Shown: piece by piece, positions 1-10,340 of the stretch
Position numbering within the stretch: position 1 is the first letter of the stretch
Layout of the letters: each line of letters starts with the position of its first letter
From: Glutinoglossum americanum
Lineage: Eukaryota; Ascomycota; Geoglossomycetes; Geoglossales; Geoglossaceae
NCBI GenBank assembly: GCA_020080175.1
Contig: JAGHQL010000003.1
Coordinates: 62,001-126,000, forward strand
Reading direction: 5' to 3'
Length of the DNA stretch: 64,000 nt
Translations under genes and position numbers: made by a program
Notes under the pieces: model-generated
What the model was told of the DNA's origin: nothing
Database searches by the model: none
Seen by the model: the letters and a program-made list of their open reading frames with translations, nothing else

Positions 1-523
1 CAGATTCGCCTTTCCGGCGTTCACGTAATGTTTGTTTTCCTATTCGTGTCGTCATATTGACTACAGTATTCGTGCGGCGAGTTTTTTGGTGGTGCGGGAA
101 TACAATTAAAAAGAGGATAGCATGCAGAGCAGATCTGGTGGTTATGGGGGGAGGGATTCCCTAATTGAAGTTTCCGCCCTAAGGCAACGGAATAGAGCAG
201 ATTATGTATTCGGAAGGGCGTAGGTGACTCGGGCGAGGGCAGTATGTGGAAAGCGAATGGTGACGCATAATAATAACACTCCGATTGAGTCATAAATTTA
301 TTTGAGCTTCCCGAGCTTTATCCCTTGTTCCCTTTACTCGGATCATGCTCGAACCTCAGGTCATTTTTAATTAGGAGTAGATCAAGTCTATTCAGGATCA
401 TCTTTTAGTGGTTCCTCGGGCATCCGAACCGAATGCGCTTGCTCAATAGCACGCTGGTATCTAATATCTTATCCAGCCACCACGACGTCCGGCACAAAGA
501 TTCCCAAGGCTGTTGAAGCGCTA
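1..523. other. Intergenic left edge, no gene seen
   Basis: The left edge up to the LSM3 stop codon. Open frames here are short and show no family resemblance. It presumably holds the 3' UTR of LSM3. Confidence 0.6.
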
Positions 524-1038
524 TCACGAGGTAGCCTGCGGCGATATGAGAACAACGCTGTCTCCTAGGTGAACGAGCAAAACAATCAGCTCCTAGCTTC
601 ATCGCAGGCATTCTACGAAGAATGATGGCGCACCTCTAACGAATAACATCTCGGACTGTTTTCGAATGGTCTGGAAGCTAACATTAGAGGCCTCGCTTTC
701 ACAGCCCCATGGCGAGCTCACCTTCATTGGCTCTTCCTCGTCTTCATCGTCATCGACAACATAGATTGTCTCCTCGACATCTCCCAGCACCAGGTTGCAA
801 TGACTATCATATGCCTGTTCACTAGTTAGAATACGTTTGAGCGCCAACCAGTTATCAATTAGATGAAAGCATTTTTTTGGGGCAATAATTGTGTGAGTTG
901 TGTGAATCATACGTGTAAACGCCCTTTGAGCTCGCGGTCACCTCTGAGCTTCACAAAGACAATCTCATCTAGCGAAAGCCGTACTAGATCTAAAGGCTCC
1001 GAAACTGGAGCTGAAGCTCCTTCGTCAGCATCTGCCAT
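524..1038 (-). CDS. LSM3: U6 snRNA-associated Sm-like protein LSm3
   Basis: LSm3 is a ring subunit of the nuclear LSm2-8 complex that binds the U6 snRNA 3' end, and of the cytoplasmic LSm1-7 decapping activator. Four exons (913-1038, 722-814, 634-670, 524-564) give a 98-residue protein, the usual family length. Exon 1 encodes Sm motif 1 ([20 protein letters not shown]). Exon 2 holds [15 protein letters not shown] followed by an acidic run, and exons 3-4 rebuild Sm motif 2 as [14 protein letters not shown]. All three introns are GT-AG, and the first has a CTAAC branch site. The start is the first ATG before MADADEG, as in relatives. It is head-to-head with the PPR gene, with 192 bp between start codons. 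The family assignment is from recognised conserved sequence; the exon joins are inferred. Confidence 0.95.
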
Positions 1039-1230
1039 AATGTGCGGGCGGATTGTAGCCGTAGAGTCAATCAAGTCGTTGTGTAATGTAAGTCTTATAG
1101 TCTATTGATCCCCTAACGTACTGTATAGCCGAATCGCGGAAGGAGGGTAATGAGGCGTGGCGACATCGCGAAATGTTTTTGATGTTGTGTTCGTCTAGTA
1201 ACTCCAACCTCACATGGAACCCTCCCGCTC

Positions 1231-2943
1231 ATGAACGCTCTCTTTCGAAGGTTCGAGACACTCGAGCCTCATCTCTATGTCCAACCTTGTCTACTGGCGA
1301 CTGCTGGACGAAACCGCTTCCTTCGTCCGCGGCGAACCCAACACATAAAGCACCGCAGGACCCAGACATCTTTCAGCTCTCCAACTACGCAATTTTTTGT
1401 CGAAGTCGATTCTATAAGCAAAGCCATTCTCTCAGATGGGGGTTACCCTAAGGACCTTGCTCCCAGGGACAAAATTCTGCTGGCACTTCGCCGAGGAAAT
1501 CCCCACATGCTGCTTCAATTGCTCCTTAAATTCCAGAAGAAAGTTATTTGCTCGATTCCCCGCACTACTTTTTCGGAAATACTCCAACTATTAGATCCCA
1601 AATATTTTTTTGATACTCCCAAATGCGGCAAATATGGGCTGGACTCAGTGGTTGTCGATATCGTACCAGTTCGGAGGGTGTTCTCTAAGTTCGTCAAAGG
1701 TGTTCCACAGCTAGTTGAAATGCGACGCCTCGACGGGCGTCCATTTGGGCTCAAGGAATACACGTCCTTGCTTAATTGTGCCAGGGCATGCAGAGACCCC
1801 CGCACCGCGACGGCTCTTTGGAGAGATATGAAGATAGACCATGTTGTACCCAATACGACATGCTACAACTACTACATGGCTGTCAAACTGTCACCGTACC
1901 TCAGCCCGGCATCCAAAGCCACCTCGGGGAAGCCCCGCAAACACAAGGCAAGCAATCCTGGGGTCAAGGACCTGGTCCTGCGATTATTTGATGATATGGT
2001 TTTAAATGGTTTGGGTGAGGGGGATTCGAGGACCTTCTGCCTTGTTATGACAGCAATGGGAGAGGAGGGCGATATTGCCGGGGTGAAATCTGTCCTAAAT
2101 AAGGTGTGGGGCGTGAATGTCGATGCCCTACTTAGTAATGAAGAGGAGCCCCTTCACCTCGTCAAGAAGTATTGCGAGGGCTCACCTCTTTTCCCGGATT
2201 CATTCCTTCTCTACACTATCGCCAACGCCTTCGGTTCTAACAACGATATTCCAAGTGCTCTTAGAATCATTGATTTCGTCTCCCGCCAATATTCGGTCAC
2301 TATATCATCGGAGGTGTGGACACGCTTATTGAAGTGGACCTGCATCTGGTCTGCCCGGCAATACCCTCCCCGCTTCTATCGGTATAGGCGGGTCGGTGAG
2401 AGTACCAGCAGACTATCACCGAATAGCGTCCAAAGCCTCTGGGATACCATGGCTGCAGAGCCTTATAACGTCAAACCAGTAATGGCTATGTACAATGAAT
2501 TCATTAGGAGCTTAGTTCTCCGGAAATCTCTGGGGCAGGCTCAGGAAATGATGGAGGAGGGGTTGACATTACTTAACTTGTCTATTGAGCGCTATATGGC
2601 CGAGAAACGACGCTACTTTCTTGCAAGATCCCTCTGGGCACGAGCAACCACCTCTAAGTCCTACCTAAGACCGCTTCAGAGACGAATGGACCTGGCTCGG
2701 GTCGATAATATCTATGCCGCGTTTTCCGTTCGGAAGTGGGTACGCTTACTGATCAGACACAAGAGTTTTGGCAGAGGCCTTGAATGGGAGAGAGTATCAA
2801 TGCCTGATATTATACAAAGGTGGAGAAAATACCTACCCAAGGAGGTCCATTACCTAACAACCGGGGGTATCGTTTCGTTCTCACCTGGGGCTAGATCTGT
2901 CGCAGCCACAGCGGTTGCTAGAATTTCTCGTGCCGGGCAATAA
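1231..2943 (+). CDS. Mitochondrial pentatricopeptide-repeat (PPR) protein
   Basis: A single exon encodes 570 residues. The first 60 residues are rich in Arg, Ser and Thr and poor in acids, as in a mitochondrial presequence. A PPR-like helical stretch is seen near residues 175-215 (YTSLLNCARACRDPRTATA, then ALWRDMKIDHVVPNTTCYN). A second repeat-like part lies near 240-290 (LRLFDDMVLNGLGEGDS, then GDIAGVKSVLNKVWGVNVDA), and a third in the C-terminal half (AMYNEFIRSLVLRKSLGQA). PPR proteins bind organellar RNA and control its processing or translation. The GDIAGVKSVL region recalls fungal PPR proteins of the Neurospora cya-5 type (COX1 expression), but I cannot prove orthology. The start is the first in-frame ATG after the divergent LSM3 promoter. 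Confidence 0.8.
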   Translation: MNALFRRFETLEPHLYVQPCLLATAGRNRFLRPRRTQHIKHRRTQTSFSSPTTQFFVEVDSISKAILSDGGYPKDLAPRDKILLALRRGNPHMLLQLLLKFQKKVICSIPRTTFSEILQLLDPKYFFDTPKCGKYGLDSVVVDIVPVRRVFSKFVKGVPQLVEMRRLDGRPFGLKEYTSLLNCARACRDPRTATALWRDMKIDHVVPNTTCYNYYMAVKLSPYLSPASKATSGKPRKHKASNPGVKDLVLRLFDDMVLNGLGEGDSRTFCLVMTAMGEEGDIAGVKSVLNKVWGVNVDALLSNEEEPLHLVKKYCEGSPLFPDSFLLYTIANAFGSNNDIPSALRIIDFVSRQYSVTISSEVWTRLLKWTCIWSARQYPPRFYRYRRVGESTSRLSPNSVQSLWDTMAAEPYNVKPVMAMYNEFIRSLVLRKSLGQAQEMMEEGLTLLNLSIERYMAEKRRYFLARSLWARATTSKSYLRPLQRRMDLARVDNIYAAFSVRKWVRLLIRHKSFGRGLEWERVSMPDIIQRWRKYLPKEVHYLTTGGIVSFSPGARSVAATAVARISRAGQ

Positions 2944-3274
2944 TTATAAATGTATGTAAAAGTGATATTACTAGGTAATTTTAGCCAAGTCTGAGGGAGG
3001 GGTGCCCCTTTCCCATCTAGGCCGTGTAACACGTTCTTCCAGGCTGACCGTAATTTTGACAGTCAAAATCATAACACGTTATATGACGGCGTTGCCGGAA
3101 TGAAATTTCTGGAAGTCTTGCACGATACATCACTATCTCGCCCGGGTGCCTCCCAAAGACTCTTATAGAAAAGGCTAGAGGTCATGATCACCATGGGTGT
3201 AATGAATCCAAGAGCCATCGTTGGTATGGAGATTTGCTCATCAAAAAGAAAAGAGTTTCTTAGATGCGTATACC
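2944..3274. other. Tail-to-tail spacer, nothing seen
   Basis: A 331-bp space between the stop codons of the convergent PPR and thymine dioxygenase genes. It presumably holds both 3' UTRs; no other feature is seen. Confidence 0.6.
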
Positions 3275-4389
3275 TCAATATGTCGCAGTCAACCTCCGCA
3301 CGAGGTACTCCCCGCTGTTGACACCAGGGTACTTCTTCCCTTCCTTGTCAAATGTCCCTGGTAGCGCGTCGATGAATTTATCAAAGTTCGGATTGCAGAA
3401 GTATGCGATTGAATACCGCGCAGGATATACGCCCGACTCAGGAGACGCCACTGGCTCAACCACACGGTGTCTCGTTGAGCGTATCATACCATTTGACCAT
3501 CGAGCGAGGAGATCTCCTGCATTAATCACGATAGTTCCAGGGATCGGTGTTGCGTTAACGAATGTCCCCTTTGGGCTGAGGACTTGCAGCCCTCCGCACC
3601 CGTCTTGGAATAGAAAGGTGATAGAACCTACCCAGAATTGTCAACTCGAACGGCGAAATGGCTTGAAAGCTCCTACCATAGTCAGAATGATCCCCTGCCC
3701 TAACTTGACTCTTGTTCTTTAAGAAAACTTCTCTGTGTACACTCGGATAGTGCAGAAGTCTGAGGGTATTATCGCCGCCATCAGTATACTGGTCGAAAAA
3801 CCCTTCATCCAGCCCCATTCCCAACCCTATGCTCCGCATTACTATTACATGCAAATTTTTGCAGATCTCGAAGAACTCTTGCATAGTTCCCCTAAACGCC
3901 TCGCCCTCTTTGTCAATCTTGTCCGGCCAACGGTTAGGCAGTCCGGGCTCGTCATCTCTCCCGATCTCCATTGACTCCTTAAGATCCGGGACAGCCGCTC
4001 GCAACTCTTCAACCGCCAATTTATCATTTAAATTTGTCACTTTCTCGCGGCCATGTCCAGTATAGCCGCGATTGGCCTCTGGTGTCGTCCATGCGAGACT
4101 ATCTTTCTGCTCTTGTGGACGTGTGAAGAACTTGGCGGATTCAGAGAAGACTCGAGCTATGATCTCAGCCGGAATGCCATGGTTCTTGATATAGACGAAA
4201 CCAGCATCTTTAAATCCATTGGTCATAGCCTTTGCAACAGAAAGCTTATCACCATCGCTACCGTGGAGAAAGAGCGAGAAGTCAATAAGCTTTATTTTAA
4301 AACGCAGTTAGCACTTTTACCCTCAGTCGACCAATCATTCTTACGGGTATGAAGAGAGAGTCTTCAGATACTGCAGTATTGACCGCCAT
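3275..4389 (-). CDS. Fe(II)/2-oxoglutarate dioxygenase, probable thymine dioxygenase (thymine 7-hydroxylase)
   Basis: Three exons (4345-4389, 3677-4289, 3275-3627) give about 336 residues, close to the ~333 known for fungal thymine 7-hydroxylase. The N-terminal DIOX_N part reads FKDAGFVYIKNHGIP. The core has the iron-binding HxD (GDHSDYG), the distal His (RSTRHRV) and the 2-oxoglutarate RxS (ARYSIAYF), so all catalytic residues are present. The sequence itself only shows the isopenicillin-N-synthase-like superfamily. The thymine assignment rests on the right length and on its divergent neighbour, an isoorotate decarboxylase, the next enzyme of the same salvage route. The proposed reaction is thymine to 5-hydroxymethyl-, 5-formyl- and 5-carboxyuracil, consuming O2 and 2-oxoglutarate. 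An alternative is another small-molecule dioxygenase of the same superfamily. Confidence 0.78.
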
Positions 4390-4722
4390 AGGAGCTAAGT
4401 AGCGATGATATGGGTATAAGGGCCCAGACGAGAGTTCAGTCCCGATAGCAGCCAAGCGCGATCATTAGTGGAGTCAGTACTATGTAGTACGTGTTTTTTT
4501 CTCGTCCACGTGCACTGGAGTACTATATTAGGACAGAATAGTGGAGAAGCCGAGGCAACGCGATAACGGGATTTCTTATCGGGGGACCTGCATGGTTTAG
4601 GTGCGAGCTGGGTGCCTGCATCGGATTGTTGCACCAAGCCACGATCTAATCTGTCATAACTACCGACTCCAACATATCAGACACGTATTTGATAAACTCT
4701 CTTGCGTAAAGCCACTTCAATA
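4390..4722. promoter_or_regulatory. Shared divergent promoter with four HGATAR sites and an E-box
   Basis: These 333 bp separate the start codons of the thymine dioxygenase (minus) and isoorotate decarboxylase (plus). HGATAR motifs, the target of fungal GATA factors such as AreA/NIT2, are at 4443-4448 (CGATAG), 4561-4566 (CGATAA), 4576-4581 (CGATAA on the minus strand) and 4690-4695 (TGATAA). Two of them face each other 9 bp apart. A palindromic CACGTG lies at 4507-4512. The sites are seen directly; nitrogen control is an inference that suits a pyrimidine-salvage pair. Confidence 0.5.
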
Positions 4723-5902
4723 ATGCCTATTGTTGACATTCACACCCATGTCTATCCTCCATCCTTCATGGATCTCCTCCGTTCACGGACTGCGGTTCCC
4801 TACATACGAACCTTTCCTCCAGACACCTCTTCCCGCTTAATCATCTTACCCGGAGAAGACGCTCCTTCAAACCCTTCGACGTCTCGCGGCCGGCCAATTG
4901 GTCCTGACTATTATGACATTTCAAAGAAAATCGAGTTCATGGACAAGCATCATATTGATATTTCAGTTATATCCCTAGCAAACCCCTGGCTAGACTTCTT
5001 GCCTTCAAATGAAGCCGGACCAATTGCGGAAAGGGTCAACAACGAAGTCAACGAGCTCTGCAATCAATACCCCGGTCGACTCTTCGCATTTGGAGCGTTA
5101 CCGCTGTCTGCGAGTAGGGAAGTCATCGTTGAGGAGATTGTACGGCTGTCTGAAATGAAGTATGTGAAAGGTGTGATAATGGGCACGAGTGGACTTGGTC
5201 ATGGTTTAGACGACCTGGGTTTAGATCCCATCTATGAGGCTCTGCAGGAGCACCGATTGACCATCTTCTTACATCCGCATTATGGTTTGCCAAAGGATGT
5301 ATTTGGCCCAAGAGTATCGGATTATGGCCATGTGCTGCCTCTCGCTCTAGGGTTTCCGCTCGAAACAACCATTGCTGTGACAAGGATGCTGCTTTCTGGT
5401 GTTTGGGATCGATTCAAGACACTCAATGTCCTGCTAGCACATAGTGGAGGCGCGTTGCCGTTCCTTGCCGGAAGGATTGAGAGCTGTATCAATCATGACA
5501 GCCACCTGCTGAATGCACGGAAGAGCGGCGGGCAGAGGAGCATTTGGGATATCCTGAAGAATAATATTTATCTGGACGCAGTTATTTACTCACATATTGG
5601 GCTGAAGTCCGCTGTAGATGCTTCGGGGTCAGATAGAGTAATGTTTGGTAGGTCTCAAATGAAAGCAGGATATGGCAAAACTCCGTCCCTGGATATTAGA
5701 ATTCAAAGGCGGCTGGGTCTGATAATCACTTGTTGCAGGGACGGACCACCCTTTCTTCCCACCATTAGACACGCATGGAGATTCTTGGCCGAGCGTCCAG
5801 ATGAACTACCGAGCCATCCAAGATGCATTTGATGGAAATCCCAAGGCTGCAGAGGACGTGTTAGGCGACAACGCGGTACGCATTCTCAAACTATCATTCT
5901 AA
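4723..5902 (+). CDS. Uracil-5-carboxylate (isoorotate) decarboxylase, ACMSD-like amidohydrolase
   Basis: Two exons (4723-5647, 5739-5902) give 362 residues. The protein is an amidohydrolase-fold decarboxylase close to the structurally studied fungal isoorotate decarboxylases of Cordyceps and Metarhizium. Shared landmarks are VDIHTHVYPP at the N terminus (HxH zinc ligands), ISLANPWLDF, the metal His in FLHPHYGLP, PLALGFPLETTIAV, LLAHSGGALPFLAGRIESCI and the metal Asp in FGTDHPFFPP, which the intron splits at its first Gly. It removes CO2 from uracil-5-carboxylate to give uracil, the last step of fungal thymine salvage. The first ATG before PIVDIHTH is used as the start. The partner dioxygenase is divergently transcribed from the same promoter. 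Confidence 0.9.
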
Positions 5903-7556
5903 AAGGATGCTCGCCTCGATTCAGCGCACCCGCGAGTCAAGAGACAATTATATATCCCTCAGAAAATGAGGCAGCATGGAAACCACGGAGATAGAGCGCT
6001 CAGCCGATATTCGCGATGGATGGGAGCGTGATGCCGCTTTGAAAATTTTAAGCTAGTGGAGCACACCAACTGAAGTCAGTGGCGCCCAATAGACACTGAT
6101 CGTCCATGCTGAGATTTCCTGTGCATGTACATCCTTGGCCCGAACCGAACGTGACTTGGTGAAGGGGAAGAATTGGAGTTCTCGTGTTCGGTACCTGACT
6201 CCTGCTTTTGACATTTTACGTAACAGTTCGCGCCCAAAGGGTGCAAAATGGCGATGGTTCGTGGCGACCCTTCCACGTTGGATGCAATGACGCTGTCATG
6301 GCCCCATGTTATTGTTGGATGTCTCCGCGGGCCAAGACCTGAAGTTCCAGGTCAGCCACCACATGCTATGGTTTCCATGGCAAGTTACAAAAACCAAGGA
6401 GATGGAACGGCGCAAGTCTTATGGGCTGCATGCTTCGCCCCGCGCCCACGCATTCCCCCGCATTTTTGACATGCCCTACAGCGCTGACTGTGATGTTGTA
6501 AGAAACACACAAAGAACCACCCAAATGTCTCTCCCTTCGATCCATCCTTCCTCCAGCAGCGCCCAATACTAGAGTTGAACATTTGATCGCCTGATTTTCT
6601 GCCGTCAGCGTCAGGCCAAGTTCCCCTTCTATAGGATAGTTCTTTCGGATTTCTCCTTTCAGCCCTTCGCTCCACCGCTTCTTGAGTGGCGACCGGGGTT
6701 CGATTCGCCCTGTCTGGGAATTTTTCTGAACGAACGCCGCAACCATGCTCAGAATGGCTGGCTGGTGTCGAGTTGCTGGCAGGTTGACGCCTACAGACAG
6801 CTGAGGTGGCGCGTGATGGCAGGTTACTAACCGCTGAATAGAAAATATTCAGCTTCTAGTTAGTAGGCTCTGCATGGACGAATCGCTCTTCCCGGCACCT
6901 TGTTGACTTGAGCTTCTGCGTCTCCCTTTAGAGCAGCGGCACGTGCACACCAACCAGATGGCTTTTTTTTCACTTTACTCTCGACAATGACAAACTGGTA
7001 ACCGAAAACACCGCAGAACCTCCGACATTACCAGTACCTGTGTAAAATAAACTGCCTACGCTAATTACGTACGAAAACTGCTCGAGTCAAGCCCTGATGC
7101 CGCCCTACATTGTCTGCAGTGGCCAGCTGCCCTGGAAATATCCTCACATAAGGCGAGAGGCCACTCCATACGTAACAGTGCATGTGCTCCTTGGATGCAC
7201 TCCCAGCTTAGAGGGCTTTATAAAGGTCCATTCTGTTCGCCCCAGCTTAGATGGGTGAAGGGAAAAGAAAATCCAAGAGCAAAGTGCTATTTGCATCATC
7301 GCTTCCATTCGGATTTCTTCCGAGCAGATCGGATCTCTTTTCAGAACCTCAGAACCACTTTTTCAACAATGGAATTGTTCTCGGATAGTCTTCTTGGCTG
7401 GTAGACCATTGCGTCAAAGATCTCACAGATACTACATAAAACGAAACGATTCACTTTTTCCCTGATTCTTGGAGGCTGCATCTTTAAATTTGTTTCTCGC
7501 GACACCCGAACCTGTCGCCACTTCTCGCACTTTCTTCAAGTAGCAATACGCCCACC
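5903..7556. other. Intergenic, no gene seen
   Basis: A 1.65-kb space upstream of the arrestin gene. Several open frames of 60-126 codons overlap on both strands but show no family resemblance and no splice-linked continuation. The last ~300 bp probably form the arrestin promoter and 5' leader. Confidence 0.5.
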
Positions 7557-8840
7557 ATGCCGGGTAAACTCTCGCTGGCGTCTTTGAGCGGACGCTCGTC
7601 GGCCTCCTCAATCGATTCCGCAACGGGCGAGGTCAGGCAATCTGGACGATCCTCATTTGATCGATCGCATTGTGATCGAGGGCGCCCAAGTACCTCAAGC
7701 AAGAGCTCGGGGGCCAAAGGCAGCAACAAGAGGACGCAAACGAGGATCGGTATAGACATCGAGTCGCCACCACTTGTTCTTTACGGAAATGCGAGCAATT
7801 CCAGCGGTGCGCTACTCTCTGGGCGTCTAAAACTCATGGTAGCTGAGTACCAAGTTCAAATTGACAGAGTCCGAATGTCTTTACTGGCCAAAGTTAGCGC
7901 TAGGAAGCCCGTGTCTTCTCACTGCTCCGATTGCGCAACCAAGGTCAGCGAGCTGAACGTGTGGAACTTCCTAACAGGGGGAGCATTGTTGAGAAGCGGA
8001 ATACATGACTACCCCTTCAGCTATCTGGTTCAAGGACACCTCCCAGCGACAACGCATGGAAGCCTCGGCTCCATCGAATACTATCTGTCGGTCATTGCGA
8101 CGACATTAACCGGCGACGAGATCAAATACGAACACCCAATTAAGATCCAGCGCGCGCTCCACCCAGGGAGCGAGAGAACATCTGTCAGAATCTTCCCGCC
8201 GACCTGCCTGACCGCTAGCGTTATCCTACCCTCAATGGTTCACCCAATTGGAGAGTTTCCGATCCACTTCCGCCTAGAGGGAATCGTACATAAGCAGAAG
8301 CACACAAGATGGAAACTGCGGAAGGTCAGTTGGCGGATTGAGGAACATTTCTCAATGATATCGCCGGCATGCCAACGCCATAGCGCGAAACTGGGAGGTG
8401 AAGGCAAAGGAGTACTTCACGAGGACATCCACACCATCGGAGGTGACGAGTTGAAGAATGGATGGAAAACGGATTTTGGACGCGATAATGGCATTATTGA
8501 GATGGAGTTTCAGGCTACCATTAAGCCAGGGTCGGGTCTCTCGTGTGATGTCGAATCTCCATGCGGTCTCGCGGTCACCCACAACCTTATTATCGAGCTG
8601 ATTGTCGCAGAGGAGCACTGCCCAAACAAGAACACCCGAATCGTAACTCCAACAGGCGCTGCTCGTGTCCTCCGCATGCAATTCAAGAGCATCATCACTG
8701 AGAGGAGCGGGCTCGGAATCTCATGGGATGAAGAGCAACCACCAACGTATGGCGATGTCCCCGAATCCCCCCCGACATACTCGCAGATCAGGGACTACGA
8801 CCTCGCCCACGATGATTTGGAGACCCTCTATATCAATTAG
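7557..8840 (+). CDS. Ldb19/ART1-type alpha-arrestin (ubiquitin-ligase adaptor)
   Basis: An intronless 427-residue protein. After a Ser-rich leader (1-60), residues ~70-330 form an arrestin-like fold with the Ldb19 signature: PPLVLYGNASNSSGALLSG, then HCSDCATKVSELNVWNFLTG and FSYLVQGHLPATTHGSLG. The C terminus carries two PY motifs 9 residues apart (QPPTYGDV and SPPTYSQI), binding sites for WW domains of Rsp5/NEDD4-type ligases. Such arrestins recruit the ligase to plasma-membrane transporters and trigger their ubiquitination and endocytosis. The start ATG sits in a good context (CACCATGC). The gene ends tail-to-tail with the DUF7719 gene. Family membership is clear; cargo cannot be read from the sequence. 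Confidence 0.87.
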   Translation: MPGKLSLASLSGRSSASSIDSATGEVRQSGRSSFDRSHCDRGRPSTSSKSSGAKGSNKRTQTRIGIDIESPPLVLYGNASNSSGALLSGRLKLMVAEYQVQIDRVRMSLLAKVSARKPVSSHCSDCATKVSELNVWNFLTGGALLRSGIHDYPFSYLVQGHLPATTHGSLGSIEYYLSVIATTLTGDEIKYEHPIKIQRALHPGSERTSVRIFPPTCLTASVILPSMVHPIGEFPIHFRLEGIVHKQKHTRWKLRKVSWRIEEHFSMISPACQRHSAKLGGEGKGVLHEDIHTIGGDELKNGWKTDFGRDNGIIEMEFQATIKPGSGLSCDVESPCGLAVTHNLIIELIVAEEHCPNKNTRIVTPTGAARVLRMQFKSIITERSGLGISWDEEQPPTYGDVPESPPTYSQIRDYDLAHDDLETLYIN

Positions 8841-9168
8841 TTTAGGTCTAGTGGGCCTGCTAATTGCACGCGGTGTCGTCGATTTGGTGGCACCATCCCA
8901 GCATTTCCAGGCTGGGCAAAAATCATAGGTTCAGTTTCTCTATTTCTCCAGGAATCATCTAGTTATGGGTTATTGGAGTTCGCGGTCGTCGGTCGTCGGC
9001 CGCCGGTCGTCGGTCTTGGATTGCATAGCAATAGGCAGCATTCTCTTTGTTGTGTCAGCATCTGCCTGACAATCATCTTGTACACTTACTTCACGTATCG
9101 GGACATGGTTCGGTAATTATACATACAATTTCATGCATGCAGTCTTGTGTTATCTCCCCCAAATGGCC
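8841..9168. other. Tail-to-tail spacer with a GTCGTCG-rich tract
   Basis: A 328-bp space between convergent stop codons. Around 8980-9015 it holds a short imperfect tandem tract built on GGTCGTC/GGCCGCC, followed by 3'-UTR-like sequence. Confidence 0.5.
8980..9015. repeat. Imperfect GTCGTCG tandem tract
   Basis: About five degenerate copies of a 7-bp CGGTCGT-like unit lie in the spacer between two convergent genes. It is not coding. Confidence 0.5.
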
Positions 9169-9838
9169 CTAAAAAATCGAGTAGTTGCCCCACTGGAGAA
9201 ATCCGCCGACTAAAGCCAAACTGAGCAAGGCGAGAGGCAGCCTCAATTCGATCACACTCCAGATCCACAAAGTTCCCAATGGTGGTGCCCGTTTCATAAT
9301 GGCAAGATAACCGTACACATTGGCAGCGTGTATAAGGTAACAGCCGGAGAGTGTAGATAATACAAGAAAGAAGGTCTGCGTAATTGCCCAACTAGCCCGA
9401 CCATGAAGAGCGTAGACCAATACGAGGATTACTAGAGATAGCAAACGACATTAGTATCTAATTTTCTAGCCTCTCTCTAGAGACGATGCGGGAGGATAAC
9501 GTACTTGGAATTGCCTGCGCTGTCCTACTGAAGATAGATCTCCACTTTATCTCCTCCCCGTACTGGTTGTACACGAGAACGTCCAGCGTGAAGTGGAGCA
9601 TCGCCAGGGTTATCGTGTACACTATCGCATCACCGAGAGGCCCGATCGGATCATCTTCGTTCAGTTCGCGTTGCCTCTCATCAGCGGCCTTGAAGAGATC
9701 CTTCTGTCTTTCGTCCGCTATCTCCAGGAGAGTCTTGCCTTGCGATCCGCTGCGGTCAGGCTGCTTCAACTTGAAGTACTTGGATTGCTTGCGTCTCTCC
9801 TTGCGATTCCGAAGAATCTGCTCGTCGTTGTCGTCCAT
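9169..9838 (-). CDS. DUF7719 family multi-pass membrane protein
   Basis: Two exons are joined across a ~75-bp intron with a TACTAATG branch site, reading AIP|IILVLVYAL. Residues 1-70 are charged and helical (RNRKERRKQSKYF, LLEIADERQ) and cytosolic in type. Then come DPIGPLGDAIVYTITLAMLHF, a TM segment, and further TM segments around ILVLVYAL, FFLVLSTLSGCYLIHAAN and LPLALLSLALVGGFL. The motif KRAPPLGTLWIWSVIE is the most conserved part of this fungal family. The family has no established function that I know of. It is head-to-head with GPI12, 502 bp between start codons. Confidence 0.85.
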
Positions 9839-10340
9839 TTGCGGGGGTTTGATCCTTGGTCGATCGGTGAATGGTTGATGGATGGCCCAGAGCTGACGGG
9901 ATCCACCACCCTCACTTGATTCGCTGCTTATTCCTGGTGCAGCACAGGAGACGTTTCTGTGTCACGGCGGCTTGAAACCGCAAATCGAGACTGCGAACAA
10001 AACTCAACAAAATACCGGAGATACGATATGGTTCTTCTCCAGATCCCCTACCAATGACTGAGGGCAAATATTATGATGTCGAACGGAATCGTAAAGTCCT
10101 CAGTAATTTCAAGATATATGAAAAAAAAAAAAGACCGGCAAGCTCCGAACCCAACTGTCAGTGCTCGGTTCCATCCCGACCGGGGGGAACTCGGCTCGGC
10201 CACTGACAATAAAGCAGGTACGATGGACATATTATTTTAGGCGGGGGGCTTTAATATAGAAGCCCCCCGACCCAAAAGACTAAGGACTTCATCTCAGAAG
10301 ACTGCACAACATCGCTATTGCGCATAACCGCGCGGTCAAG
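9839..10340. promoter_or_regulatory. Divergent promoter region between DUF7719 gene and GPI12
   Basis: A 502-bp space between two start codons. A short inverted repeat built on GGGGGGCTT...AAGCCCCCC lies near 10241-10269. No clear transcription-factor site is called. Confidence 0.4.

Noticed and set aside
6700-6745. A GGTTCGATTC B-box-like word
   Set aside because: The flanking 5-nt stems do not pair and no A-box lies upstream.
6366-6746. A 126-codon minus-strand frame
   Set aside because: No family resemblance, and several overlapping frames of similar length lie on both strands.
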